Part shown: in pieces, positions 51,951 through 60,873 of the stretch | Layout: each line of letters starts with the position of its first letter | Position numbering within the stretch: the first letter of the stretch is position 1 | Source of the DNA: an uncultured Flavobacteriaceae bacterium | Lineage (GTDB): Bacteria; Bacteroidota; Bacteroidia; Flavobacteriales; Flavobacteriaceae | Direction of reading: 5' to 3' | Length of the DNA: 64,000 nt | NCBI GenBank assembly: GCA_947494715.1 | Contig: CANLWG010000023.1 | Coordinates: 1 to 64,000, forward strand | The notes under the pieces: generated by a model | Databases searched by the model: none | Seen by the model: the letters and a program-made list of their open reading frames with translations, nothing else | What the model was told of the DNA's origin: nothing | Translations under genes and position numbers: made by a program

Positions 51951-53285
51951 TCATAGATTCTTTATAGCTTCCTTAAATTGATTTCCCCTATCCTCGTAAT
52001 TCTTAAAAAGATCAAAACTAGCACAGGCGGGAGATAGTAAAACCGAATCCCCCCTCTCAGCAATTTTGTAGGCCACCTTTACTGCTTCCTCCATAGCGAA
52101 GGTTTCTACCATTAAATCCACCACATTGCCAAATGCGTCCTTAATTTTTGTATTGTCCAGACCCAGACAAACAATGGCCTTTACCTTTTCACGGACCAAA
52201 GGCATCAAGGCCTTATAGTCGTTTCCCTTGTCAATACCCCCTACAATCCATACGGTGGGAGCACTCATACTGTCCAGGGCGAAATAAGTTGCATTTACAT
52301 TGGTAGCCTTGGAATCGTTGATGTACTGTACATGATGTATTTTCAATACCTTCTCCAACCGATGAGGAGCTCCCTGAAAATTGGCTATACTTTCCCGAAT
52401 GGTCTCCTTCCGGATACCTACTAATTTTGCCGCCATGGCAGCGGCCATAGTATTCTTTAGGTTGTGTTTTCCTTCCAGTGCCAAAGTGTCCGTTTTCATC
52501 GCAATTGAATTGTTTTGTGTACGAATTTGTATTTCGTTATTTTTTATATAAGCTCCTTCCTCCAACTCTTTTTGAATTGAAAAGGGCATTAATCGGGATT
52601 TGACAGGGTGCTCGGATAACCAATCCATAATTGCTTCATCGTCCATATCATATATGAAATAATCATCTTTATGCTGGTTCTTGGTAATCCTGAATTTTGA
52701 AGCAACATAATTTTCAAACTGATAGTCGTAGCGATCCAAATGATCCGGCGTTATATTGGTAACCATTGCAATTTCCGGTCTAAAATCTACTATGCCATCC
52801 AATTGAAAACTGCTGATTTCCAGGACATAATACTCATAGTTATGCTCCGCTACCATCTTTGCGAAACTATCCCCGATGTTACCGGCCATACCCACATTAA
52901 GCCCATCTTCCTTAAGAATATGGTAGGTCAACATCGTAGTGGTGGTCTTTCCATTGCTTCCGGTAATACCAATAATCTTGGCATCCGTATAGCGCGCCGC
53001 AAATTCAATTTCCGAAATTACCGGAATGCCCTTTCCCCTTAATTTTATAACTAAGGGCACGGTATCCGGAATACCCGGACTTTTCATAACCAAATCTGCG
53101 TTTAGGACAGCCGCTTCAGTATGTTTTTCCTCTTCCCAATCAATCCCAAAATGTTCAAGAACGTTTCTATACTTTATCTGTATTTTTCCTAAATCGGATA
53201 CAAATACCTCATATCCCTTCTGCTTTCCCAAAATAGCGGTCCCGATACCACTTTCACCTCCACCCAACACGACCAATCGCTCCAT
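51951..53285 (-). CDS. murD: UDP-MurNAc-L-Ala--D-Glu ligase
   Basis: 444 aa Mur ligase adding D-Glu. N-terminal GGGESGIGTAILGKQKGY (Rossmann), P-loop GITGSNGKTTTTMLTYHI, central MVTNITPDHLDRYDYQFENY, and the late YINDSKATNVNATYFALDSM, typical of MurD. C-terminal LLSPACASFDLFKNYEDRG is the diagnostic MurD block. One base from the mraY end. Confidence 0.95.
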   Translation of the reverse strand: MERLVVLGGGESGIGTAILGKQKGYEVFVSDLGKIQIKYRNVLEHFGIDWEEEKHTEAAVLNADLVMKSPGIPDTVPLVIKLRGKGIPVISEIEFAARYTDAKIIGITGSNGKTTTTMLTYHILKEDGLNVGMAGNIGDSFAKMVAEHNYEYYVLEISSFQLDGIVDFRPEIAMVTNITPDHLDRYDYQFENYVASKFRITKNQHKDDYFIYDMDDEAIMDWLSEHPVKSRLMPFSIQKELEEGAYIKNNEIQIRTQNNSIAMKTDTLALEGKHNLKNTMAAAMAAKLVGIRKETIRESIANFQGAPHRLEKVLKIHHVQYINDSKATNVNATYFALDSMSAPTVWIVGGIDKGNDYKALMPLVREKVKAIVCLGLDNTKIKDAFGNVVDLMVETFAMEEAVKVAYKIAERGDSVLLSPACASFDLFKNYEDRGNQFKEAIKNL

Positions 53286-53286
53286 G

Positions 53287-54507
53287 CTAGCGCACCTTTA
53301 ATGTCACAAAGCTTATTATGGCCAACAATATTCCTATAATCCAAAAACGGGTAACTATCTTGCTTTCATGGTATCCTTTCTTTTGATAATGGTGGTGCAG
53401 GGGGGCCATTAAAAAAATGCGTTTCCCTTCGCCCAATCTCTTTTTGGTGTATTTGAAATAGCCGACCTGTAACATCACGGAAATCGATTCGGCAAAGAAA
53501 ATTCCACAGAGTATTGGAATCAGCAGTTCCTTTCGTACAATAATCGCGATGACGGCAATGACTCCACCAATCGTTAAACTCCCTGTATCTCCCATAAAAA
53601 CCTGTGCGGGATAGGCATTGTACCATAAGAAGCCCACCAATGCACCAACGAAAGCGGTTATAAATATTAAAAGTTCACCCGCTTTTGGAATGTAGAAAAT
53701 ATCCAAATAGTCGGAAAAAATGATATTCCCTGAAACCCATGCAAAAATTCCTAGGGTCATGACAATAATAGCCGATGTGCCAGCAGCTAAACCATCAATA
53801 CCATCCGTTAGATTGGCACCATTGGATACAGCGGTTATAATAAAGATTACTATCGGGATAAATAGTAACCATGCATACTTTTCCGCACCGTCGCCCATCC
53901 AGGATACAAAATCGGTATAATCCAGTTCGTTATTCTTAAAGAAAGGGATATTGGTCTTAATGGATTTTATCTCCTTACCTTCCACCTCTTCAACCTTATA
54001 CTGTTTTGTTATAATGGTATTGTTCTTTTCCTTCATGGTAACTTCCGGATGGAAATAGAGCGTGGCACCAACGATAAGGCCTAAAACCACCTGACCCAAA
54101 ACTTTAAACCTGCCCTTTAATCCTTTTTTATCCTTCTTGAATATTTTGATATAATCGTCCACAAAACCGATGATACCCATCCAAATAATGGTGACAATCA
54201 ACAGAACAATGTAGATGTTAAGGATATCGGCGAATAACAATACAGGAATTAAAGTGGACATGATAATGATCAATCCGCCCATAGTAGGGGTTCCCGCCTT
54301 CTGCTGCTGCCCCTCCAAACCTAAATCACGTATGGTCTCCCCTATCTGTTTACGCCGAAGAAAAAGTATAATACGCTTCCCATACGTAGTAGCCAAAATC
54401 AGGGAAAGCAATACCGCCATGGCCGCCCTAAATGTTTGGAATTGGAAAAGACTGGCACCTGGTACCTGATATTCATTCTCCAAATAATCAAACAAATAAT
54501 ATAACAT
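53287..54507 (-). CDS. mraY: Phospho-MurNAc-pentapeptide transferase (lipid I synthase)
   Basis: 406 aa integral membrane enzyme with about ten helices, transferring phospho-MurNAc-pentapeptide to undecaprenyl phosphate. Signature stretches: [34 protein letters not shown] (catalytic Asp pair), [33 protein letters not shown] and [15 protein letters not shown]. Longer than the E. coli enzyme (360 aa), with an insert near residue 170-210 ([20 protein letters not shown]), as in other Bacteroidota. Confidence 0.95.
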   Translation of the reverse strand: MLYYLFDYLENEYQVPGASLFQFQTFRAAMAVLLSLILATTYGKRIILFLRRKQIGETIRDLGLEGQQQKAGTPTMGGLIIIMSTLIPVLLFADILNIYIVLLIVTIIWMGIIGFVDDYIKIFKKDKKGLKGRFKVLGQVVLGLIVGATLYFHPEVTMKEKNNTIITKQYKVEEVEGKEIKSIKTNIPFFKNNELDYTDFVSWMGDGAEKYAWLLFIPIVIFIITAVSNGANLTDGIDGLAAGTSAIIVMTLGIFAWVSGNIIFSDYLDIFYIPKAGELLIFITAFVGALVGFLWYNAYPAQVFMGDTGSLTIGGVIAVIAIIVRKELLIPILCGIFFAESISVMLQVGYFKYTKKRLGEGKRIFLMAPLHHHYQKKGYHESKIVTRFWIIGILLAIISFVTLKVR

Positions 54508-54531
54508 GGTTAGGTTTTGGGTTTCTAAACT

Positions 54532-55995
54532 CTATTTATTCATACTGTTCAATACTTCCTTTACCATTTTGAAATCATCAAAATCAATACGTTCGCCATT
54601 AGTCTCCTGATAGGTCTCATGCCCTTTTCCGGCGACCAAAATGATATCATCGGTAACAGCCAACTTACAAGCCGTTTTAATAGCCTGCTCCCTATTCTCT
54701 ATGGATAAAGTTTTTTTTTTGTTTTGAGGCTCCACGCCCTTTTCCATTTCCTTAATTATTGTCTCCGGTGGTTCGGATCGGGGATTGTCCGAAGTGAAAA
54801 TAGCGGTGTTGCTCATAGCCGATGCGATATAGCCCATTACCGGACGCTTAGACTTGTCTCTGTCGCCACCACACCCCACAATAGTGATGACGTTTTCATT
54901 TCCAGTCCTCAACGTGTTGATAGTATCAAGCACGTTTTTAAGTGCGTCCGGCGTATGGGCATAATCAACAATGGCCGTTATATTTTTTTTGGATTTATAA
55001 TATTGGAACCTCCCATTTACATTTTCCAATTCGCTCAATAACCGAAGTGTTTCCAATTTCTCCAGCCCCAAAAGGTCCGCTGTAGCGTAAATGGCAAGCA
55101 TATTGTAAGCATTAAAATTGCCTATGAGTTTGGACCATACTTCGTTATCCTCAATTTTTAATAATTGTCCATCAAACTGATTCTCCAAAATTTGGGCCCT
55201 GTAATCCGCATAGGTCTTTAGGGCATAGGTATATTTTCTGGCCTTTGTGTTCTGCAACATATATAGACCATTTTTATCGTCGATATTGGTCAGGGCAAAT
55301 GCCTTTTTGGGCAGATCATCGAACAATTTTTTCTTGGTATCCCGGTATTCAGCAAAAGTCTTGTGATAATCCAAATGATCATGGGACAGGTTAGTAAATA
55401 GAGCTCCCTCAAAGACCAATCCTTCAGATCTTTTTTGATGGATGCCATGTGAACTGACCTCCATAAAACAAAATTCCACCCCCGCATCGTTCATATAGGC
55501 CAGGTGCTTGTTTATCGTAATCGCGTCCGGTGTGGTAAGGGATGTAGGATACTCTTTATCATCCACCATAATTTTAATAGTAGATATGAGTCCTACTTTA
55601 TAACCTGCCTTTTTAAATAACTGATACAAAAGGCTACTCACGGTGGTTTTCCCATTGGTCCCGGTAATTCCTACCAATTTCAAGTTCTTTGATGGGTTGT
55701 CGTAGTAATTGGCCGCCATTATGGCCAAGGCACTGTTCCCATTTTTTACTTCCACATAGGTCACTTCATTGACGATATTCTTGGGAAGCTCCTCGCAGAT
55801 TATGGCTCGGGCCCCGGCTGCCAAGGCTTTATCAATAAATCGATGACCATCCACAACCGAACCTCTAATGGCAACAAAAACATCATCCTTGTCCACTTTT
55901 CTGGAATCAAAGTAAATATCGTTTACCTTGATATTGGTACTTCCACTAACTGCCGTTAGCCCTACCCCATATAATATGTCCTTAAGTAACTTCAT
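54532..55995 (-). CDS. murE: UDP-MurNAc-tripeptide synthetase (meso-DAP ligase)
   Basis: 487 aa Mur ligase. P-loop GITGTNGKTTVSSLLYQLFK; YTLDYAHTPDALKN-type block IVDYAHTPDALKNVLD. The DNPR motif (FTSDNPRSEPPETI) is the signature of ligases using meso-diaminopimelate, so the peptidoglycan is probably of the meso-DAP type. Overlaps the ftsI 3' end by 4 bp. Confidence 0.95.
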   Translation of the reverse strand: MKLLKDILYGVGLTAVSGSTNIKVNDIYFDSRKVDKDDVFVAIRGSVVDGHRFIDKALAAGARAIICEELPKNIVNEVTYVEVKNGNSALAIMAANYYDNPSKNLKLVGITGTNGKTTVSSLLYQLFKKAGYKVGLISTIKIMVDDKEYPTSLTTPDAITINKHLAYMNDAGVEFCFMEVSSHGIHQKRSEGLVFEGALFTNLSHDHLDYHKTFAEYRDTKKKLFDDLPKKAFALTNIDDKNGLYMLQNTKARKYTYALKTYADYRAQILENQFDGQLLKIEDNEVWSKLIGNFNAYNMLAIYATADLLGLEKLETLRLLSELENVNGRFQYYKSKKNITAIVDYAHTPDALKNVLDTINTLRTGNENVITIVGCGGDRDKSKRPVMGYIASAMSNTAIFTSDNPRSEPPETIIKEMEKGVEPQNKKKTLSIENREQAIKTACKLAVTDDIILVAGKGHETYQETNGERIDFDDFKMVKEVLNSMNK

Positions 55996-57998
55996 GAAAG
56001 TTCCAGCACTATTTTGTCCACTGTATTTAGGTCCGTTCCTTGGGAGACCGATTGTCTCTTGACTTTCCCATTCCCTTTAACCTCTACCTCTATTCCCAAG
56101 TTTTCCAAAATGGATACGGCATCCATTCCACTCATACCTTTTACGTTGGGCACTTTGTTGTATCGTTTCTGCGCTTGAGCAAAATACTTTTGATAGGAGC
56201 TTTCCAGTGTCTGATTTTCTACCTTTTGCATATCCACCTCGTCTATCAAAGGAGAGGAAGTGTATACCTTTTGGGCAATGGATTTGAACACAGGACCGGA
56301 AACATCGGCGCCGTAGTAGCCCACACTTTTATCCGGCTCGTGTATCACTACAATACAGGAGTATTTAGGATTCTCCGCAGGGAAATATCCTGCAAAGGAG
56401 GAAATGTACCGGAGCTTATCCGGATCTTTGGATGCGTAATTCTTTTGTGCTGTACCCGTTTTTCCCGCCATGGAAAAATTTGGAGAATACAAACCGTGAC
56501 CTGTACCATGCTTTTTCGACACTACATTGGCCAGTAAGTGTTGTACTTTTTCAACGGTTTCCTTGGAACATACGGCGGGATTTATGACTTCCTTTCCAAA
56601 CTTTTGAATGGTTGTGTTCCACTCCTTCACTTCTTTTATCAATCGTGGTCTTACCATTTCGCCATCATTGGCAATGGCGTTATAAAATGAGAGTACCTGT
56701 AATGGCGTCATTGAAACCTCATAACCATAGGCCATCTGGGCCAAGGAAAGGCCAGACCAACCTTTTTCATTGGGATATCTGATTACAGGGGCACCCTCAC
56801 CCTTTATGGGCAATCCAAGTTCCTGGTCCAACTGCATGCTGCGCAATCGATCCACATATTTTTCAGGATTCTCCTTATAGCTGTTGTGAACCATTTTGGC
56901 AAAGGCCGTATTGGATGAGACTTCAAATGCCTTGGCTAAGGAAATTTTGCCATACCCTCCCCTTTTGGAGTCTTTTATCCTATGCCTATAAATGCGCCAA
57001 TATCCTCTTTCGGTATCATAGACATCACTGGTATCGATGACTTTATCCTCAAGTGCCGCAACCAAATTCATTAATTTGAAAGTTGAACCTGGTTCGTGGG
57101 ATTCCCCAATGGCATAGTTTAATCGTTCATAGTACTTTCCGGCCTCGGTTCTCCCCAAATTGGAAATGGCCTTGACCTCGCCCGTCGCTGTCTCCATAAC
57201 TATAACACAGCCGTGATCGGCCTTGTATTTTTCCAATTGGCCCAAAAGGGCATGATGGGCAATATCCTGCACATTAATGTCAATAGTGGAAACTACATCA
57301 TAACCATCCTTGGGTTCTACAATGTTGTCAAAGCCAATAGGTTTCCATTGTCCTTTTGCTATTTTCTGCTTTAGGCGCTTCCCTTCCACCCCACGAAGGT
57401 ATTGCCCAAAGGCCCCTTCCAATCCTACACGGGTATAATATCCGTTTTCATCTACACGCTCATAGCCCACACTGCGCTCGGCAATTTTTCCCAATGGGTG
57501 TTCACGTACTATTTTCTGTTCTATAATCAGCCCCCCTTTGTACGGCCCTTTTCTAAACAATGGAAAATCCTTTACGGCCATATACTCGGAATAATCCAAG
57601 TTCCGCGCCACTAGGGCATATCTATTCTTGTTGGCCTTCGCCTTTCTTAAAAGCTGTTGATAGTGTGATGATGTCTCCCCCAATAATTGTGCTAGGGCAT
57701 CGGACAAAGGTTTTATGTTCTCTTTGAAATCGGCATCCTTTACCGTAAGGGCATCAAAGCGAATGGTATATTTGGAAACCGATGTGGCCAACAAGCTCCC
57801 ATCGTCCGAATAGAGATTACCTCTATTAGGTTCAATGGTGAACATTTTTTCAGTACGTTTATGGGCCAGCTTCCTATACTTATCACCTTGTACCACCTGT
57901 ATGTTCACCAATTTGAACAATACAGCTCCTGCAAACAGAAAAAGAAATCCTGTTACAAAATATAGTCGCTTAAGTATGCTTTTATCGGTTACGGCCAC
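55992..57998 (-). CDS. ftsI: Septal penicillin-binding protein (FtsI/SpoVD type) with PASTA domain
   Basis: 668 aa class B PBP cross-linking septal peptidoglycan. N-terminal helix (residues 10-30), then dimerisation domain, then transpeptidase. Catalytic motifs: STFK (S306-K309), SxN at S361-N363, KTG at K513-G515. Residues about 615-668 form one PASTA repeat (VPNVKGMSGMDAVSILENLG), a Gram-positive SpoVD-like trait usual in Flavobacteriia. Overlaps murE by 4 bp and ftsL by 1 bp. Confidence 0.93.
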   Translation of the reverse strand: MAVTDKSILKRLYFVTGFLFLFAGAVLFKLVNIQVVQGDKYRKLAHKRTEKMFTIEPNRGNLYSDDGSLLATSVSKYTIRFDALTVKDADFKENIKPLSDALAQLLGETSSHYQQLLRKAKANKNRYALVARNLDYSEYMAVKDFPLFRKGPYKGGLIIEQKIVREHPLGKIAERSVGYERVDENGYYTRVGLEGAFGQYLRGVEGKRLKQKIAKGQWKPIGFDNIVEPKDGYDVVSTIDINVQDIAHHALLGQLEKYKADHGCVIVMETATGEVKAISNLGRTEAGKYYERLNYAIGESHEPGSTFKLMNLVAALEDKVIDTSDVYDTERGYWRIYRHRIKDSKRGGYGKISLAKAFEVSSNTAFAKMVHNSYKENPEKYVDRLRSMQLDQELGLPIKGEGAPVIRYPNEKGWSGLSLAQMAYGYEVSMTPLQVLSFYNAIANDGEMVRPRLIKEVKEWNTTIQKFGKEVINPAVCSKETVEKVQHLLANVVSKKHGTGHGLYSPNFSMAGKTGTAQKNYASKDPDKLRYISSFAGYFPAENPKYSCIVVIHEPDKSVGYYGADVSGPVFKSIAQKVYTSSPLIDEVDMQKVENQTLESSYQKYFAQAQKRYNKVPNVKGMSGMDAVSILENLGIEVEVKGNGKVKRQSVSQGTDLNTVDKIVLELS

Positions 57999-58321
57999 TA
58001 GTTTTCTTTATGGGAGGTTACCTTTATTTTTTTTGGCGGGACTTCGGACGGATAGAGCCTTTTTTCCTCTACGATATTCATTACTGTAGATTCCAATTTT
58101 AATCGTTGTACATCGGACCGTACATCTACAAACTCGCTTCGTAATTCCTTTACTTCCTCGTTCAATGCCGCAATCTGATGCACCTTTTTATCAGCGCTAT
58201 GCGAGCTTCCGATCATTACGGTGGCCAAAAAGGAAGCAAAAATGATGAAAAGCCAATTTTTTGGTGCATCGCCACTCACCAAAAATTTTCCCTTTAATAT
58301 GTCCAGTATTCCTTTTTTCAT
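57998..58321 (-). CDS. ftsL: FtsL-like cell division protein
   Basis: 107 aa. One membrane helix (NWLFIIFASFLATVMIGSS), then a coiled coil (KVHQIAALNEEVKELRSEFV), the shape of FtsL. It is assigned mainly by position between rsmH and ftsI, since FtsL sequences are poorly conserved. Confidence 0.8.
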   Translation of the reverse strand: MKKGILDILKGKFLVSGDAPKNWLFIIFASFLATVMIGSSHSADKKVHQIAALNEEVKELRSEFVDVRSDVQRLKLESTVMNIVEEKRLYPSEVPPKKIKVTSHKEN

Positions 58322-58348
58322 CAGTACTCTATTAATTTTTTCTATAAA

Positions 58349-59242
58349 TCAAATCCGTTCCGCTATTCGTAATTTGGCACTTCGCGCCCTATTGTTCAGT
58401 TTAATTTCTTCTTTCGATGGAATTATCAATCCCCCTACTTTTTTAAACGGTACGCTTGTATTACCGTAAAAATCCTTTTCGGGCTCTCCCTCAAATTGCC
58501 CCGCACGTATAAACCGTTTCACCAGACGATCCTCCAAGGAATGGTAGCTAATGATACTAAGCCTTCCACCTTTGTTCACTATTTCGGGCGTTTGCATCAA
58601 AAATTCCTTGATCGCCTCTATTTCTTGGTTCACCTCGATTCGAATGGCTTGATAAATCTGCGCCAAAATCTTGTGCTCCTTGTGTTTTGGCAGGAACCGT
58701 TGTAAGGCACTTTTTAATTGTGCCGTGGTCTTGATCTGTTCCTTTTGCCGGTACTCCATCAATGCATTGGCCAAGGCCTTGGCGTTTCGTAAATCGCCAT
58801 ATTGAAACAATATCCTTTGTAATTCCGACGAATCATAGGTATTGACCACATCATGGGCGGTAAGCTGGTTGCGTGTGCTCATCCGCATATCCAAATCCGA
58901 GTCGAAACGCGTTGAAAACCCACGCTCGGCCTGATCAAATTGATGTGAGGAAACCCCAAAATCCCCCAGAACTCCATCCACTTTCCGAATGCCATAGAAC
59001 TTTAAAAACTGCCTGATATATCGAAAATTCTCATTGATCAGGACACATCTTTCGTCATCGATCCTATTCTCCAAGGCGTCCTCATCCTGATCAAATGCAA
59101 ACAACTTTCCTTCATCTCCCAACCTTCCCAGTATTTCCTTGGAATGCCCTCCGCCGCCGAAGGTTACATCCACGTATACGCCATCTTTTTTAATGTTGAG
59201 TCCTTCTACGGACTCCTTTAACAGAACAGGATTATGATACAT
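58349..59242 (-). CDS. rsmH: 16S rRNA m4C1402 methyltransferase
   Basis: 297 aa from ATG at 59242 (MYHNPVLLKESVEGL), the usual MraW start; a longer frame reaches 59290. Motifs: VYVDVTFGGGGHSKEIL (SAM binding), GVLGDFGVSSHQFDQAERGF, and C-terminal LSIISYHSLEDRLVKRFI. Methylates N4 of C1402 in 16S rRNA. The start overlaps mraZ by 11 bp. Confidence 0.95.
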   Translation of the reverse strand: MYHNPVLLKESVEGLNIKKDGVYVDVTFGGGGHSKEILGRLGDEGKLFAFDQDEDALENRIDDERCVLINENFRYIRQFLKFYGIRKVDGVLGDFGVSSHQFDQAERGFSTRFDSDLDMRMSTRNQLTAHDVVNTYDSSELQRILFQYGDLRNAKALANALMEYRQKEQIKTTAQLKSALQRFLPKHKEHKILAQIYQAIRIEVNQEIEAIKEFLMQTPEIVNKGGRLSIISYHSLEDRLVKRFIRAGQFEGEPEKDFYGNTSVPFKKVGGLIIPSKEEIKLNNRARSAKLRIAERI

Positions 59243-59705
59243 CGTCCTTGGGCTTTTCATTGCCCATGACCTTTCTGGCCAATTTTGCATTCTCCTCCGC
59301 AGGTGCTTTTATCGAATCCTCATACAACGCCTTGTCCCATATTTCCAAATTCTTGTTTATTGAGGCGAGCACTACATCCTTAGTAATCCCTACAGTAGTG
59401 ATCAGATTTTTTGGTATCAATAACCTTCCAGTACTATCTATCTCCACCGGCCTTAATCCCGCTGTATATTTTCGTATAAACTCCAAATTTTCAGGTTCAT
59501 ACCTGCTCTTGGTATTCAATTCCTTCATGACCGTATTCCACTCTTCCATAGGGTATAATTCCAAGCAATTATCATACATGGAACGCTTAATAACAAAGCC
59601 CTCGTTTCGTATGGGTGTCATCTGGTTCAATAGGGTAACGGGGAGTTTTACCCTACCCTTGGCATCTGCCTTACAATCATATGTCCCAAAGAAATATATA
59701 TCCAA
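59232..59705 (-). CDS. mraZ: Transcriptional regulator MraZ
   Basis: 157 aa if the TTG at 59705 is the start (DIYFFGTYDCKADAKGRVKL), the normal MraZ length. An ATG at 59810 would add 35 unlike residues and swallow the operator. Two AbrB-like halves, each with the DxxxR motif: DAKGR and DSTGR (VEIDSTGRLLIP). MraZ represses the dcw operon from repeats upstream of its own gene, which are visible here at 59755-59781. Confidence 0.88.
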   Translation of the reverse strand: MDIYFFGTYDCKADAKGRVKLPVTLLNQMTPIRNEGFVIKRSMYDNCLELYPMEEWNTVMKELNTKSRYEPENLEFIRKYTAGLRPVEIDSTGRLLIPKNLITTVGITKDVVLASINKNLEIWDKALYEDSIKAPAEENAKLARKVMGNEKPKDDVS

Positions 59706-59734
59706 AGTACAGTCGGTTCTACTTTTTAATAACT

Positions 59735-59742
59735 CAAATATA
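59735..59742 (-). promoter_or_regulatory. -7 box of the mraZ/dcw promoter
   Basis: Minus-strand TATATTTG, a perfect TAnnTTTG. It lies about 30 bp before the TTG start. The MraZ boxes are directly upstream, over the -33 region. Confidence 0.6.
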
Positions 59743-59754
59743 TAGAAATTATTA

Positions 59755-59781
59755 CCACAATTTACCACAAAAAACCACTTT
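59755..59781 (-). promoter_or_regulatory. MraZ operator: three direct repeats at 10 bp spacing
   Basis: Minus strand AAAGTGG (59775-59781), TTTGTGG (59765-59771) and ATTGTGG (59755-59761), each followed by 3 nt, giving an exact 10 bp period. This is the MraZ-box layout known from Mollicutes (AAAGTG[T/G] N3) and similar to the TGGGN triplets of E. coli. It overlaps the dcw promoter, so autorepression is expected. Confidence 0.75.
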
Positions 59782-60069
59782 GTTAATAAAATTGGTGTTT
59801 TTTGAAGCAAAATGAACTATTTCGTAGCAACTCATTGCAAAAAAGAGGAATAGACCAATGCTGCACTGTCTAAAAAATACAAACGTATTTTATTTGGGAA
59901 AGCTGTATTTGGTGATTTTTCTATAAAAATCTATTGGATTTTTAAGTAGATAATTACTGTATTTTGTTAAGCTTCGCCTTTTGTGATCTGTTTATGAATA
60001 AATAATCTATATTTAAAGAAATTAAGCATAGGCATCCCAATGCTTGATGGCCTTGTTTTTTTATAAAGA
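59782..60069. other. Divergent intergenic region between mraZ and the TonB operon
   Basis: AT-rich, about 290 bp, holding the start regions of the divergent dcw and TonB-receptor transcripts. No gene and no clear promoter box for the rightward operon. Confidence 0.5.
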
Positions 60070-60111
60070 ATGTATTATCTCCATCGTAATTATGATTATC
60101 TCTATTTTCCA

Positions 60112-60873
60112 TTGATAAAAAATGGTGGTTTCCGGGCAATTTATCTCCTTACCATTCTAATCTTGTTTCCCCTAATTTGCCCAGCACAGGCCGAAAAAGA
60201 TTTAAGCCCTCATTATAACTGGTTCGATACCGTTATTGGCATTGAAAACTTGGAAATGCATTATGGTTCCGTTTACGCAGAAAAGCATAGGGCAAAAAGT
60301 AAAAAATCGAAGTTTTTTCCTTCTCCATATTTTACTTCTGGTCATGTGGTCATTGACAATTTACCCTATTATTCGCTCAACCTAAAGTATAATGTATACG
60401 AAGATGAGCTTCTGATGCAAGTTTCGAATAAACTAGGGGGAAAAGTTTTACAACTATATAAGGACAACATCAGCAGTTTTGCCATTGCTGACCATAGGTT
60501 CATAAAATTAGAAGATTCTAAAACTAACAACCAACAAATTAATTCCGGTTTTTACGAAGTCTTTCTGAAAAAACCTTCATTTACTTTATTAAAAAAGTAT
60601 CGAAGACTATTGACCGAACAATTGGGTGCAAACTTGGTTTTTTACGAATTTGAAGAATTGGATCCTGAATTTGTAGTTCATTATAAGGATGCATATTATC
60701 GACTTAAAAAAATGGCCGATGTAAAGGTCCTATTTCCAGAAAATACGGTGCAGTTAAACAATTTTATAAAAAATCGACCTTCGAATTTAAGTTTTGAAGA
60801 CCAGTTGAAATCCACGTTCCTATTTGTAGACACCCTATTGAATGAAGGAAAGGATAAAGCCATGAACGAATGA
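60112..60873 (+). CDS. Secreted protein of unknown function in the TonB operon
   Basis: 253 aa from TTG at 60112, giving a Sec signal (FRAIYLLTILILFPLICPAQ). The ATG at 60070 would put 14 residues ahead of it. Mature region: LDTVIGIENLEMHYGSVYAE-like opening (FDTVIGIENLEMHYGSVYAE), mixed helix/strand, no recognised domain. Overlaps the receptor gene by 4 bp (ATGA), so it probably acts with it. Confidence 0.6.
   Translation: MIKNGGFRAIYLLTILILFPLICPAQAEKDLSPHYNWFDTVIGIENLEMHYGSVYAEKHRAKSKKSKFFPSPYFTSGHVVIDNLPYYSLNLKYNVYEDELLMQVSNKLGGKVLQLYKDNISSFAIADHRFIKLEDSKTNNQQINSGFYEVFLKKPSFTLLKKYRRLLTEQLGANLVFYEFEELDPEFVVHYKDAYYRLKKMADVKVLFPENTVQLNNFIKNRPSNLSFEDQLKSTFLFVDTLLNEGKDKAMNE

Noticed and set aside
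59705-59810. mraZ start at the ATG 59810
   Set aside because: It would place the MraZ boxes and promoter within the coding region and add 35 residues not seen in MraZ.
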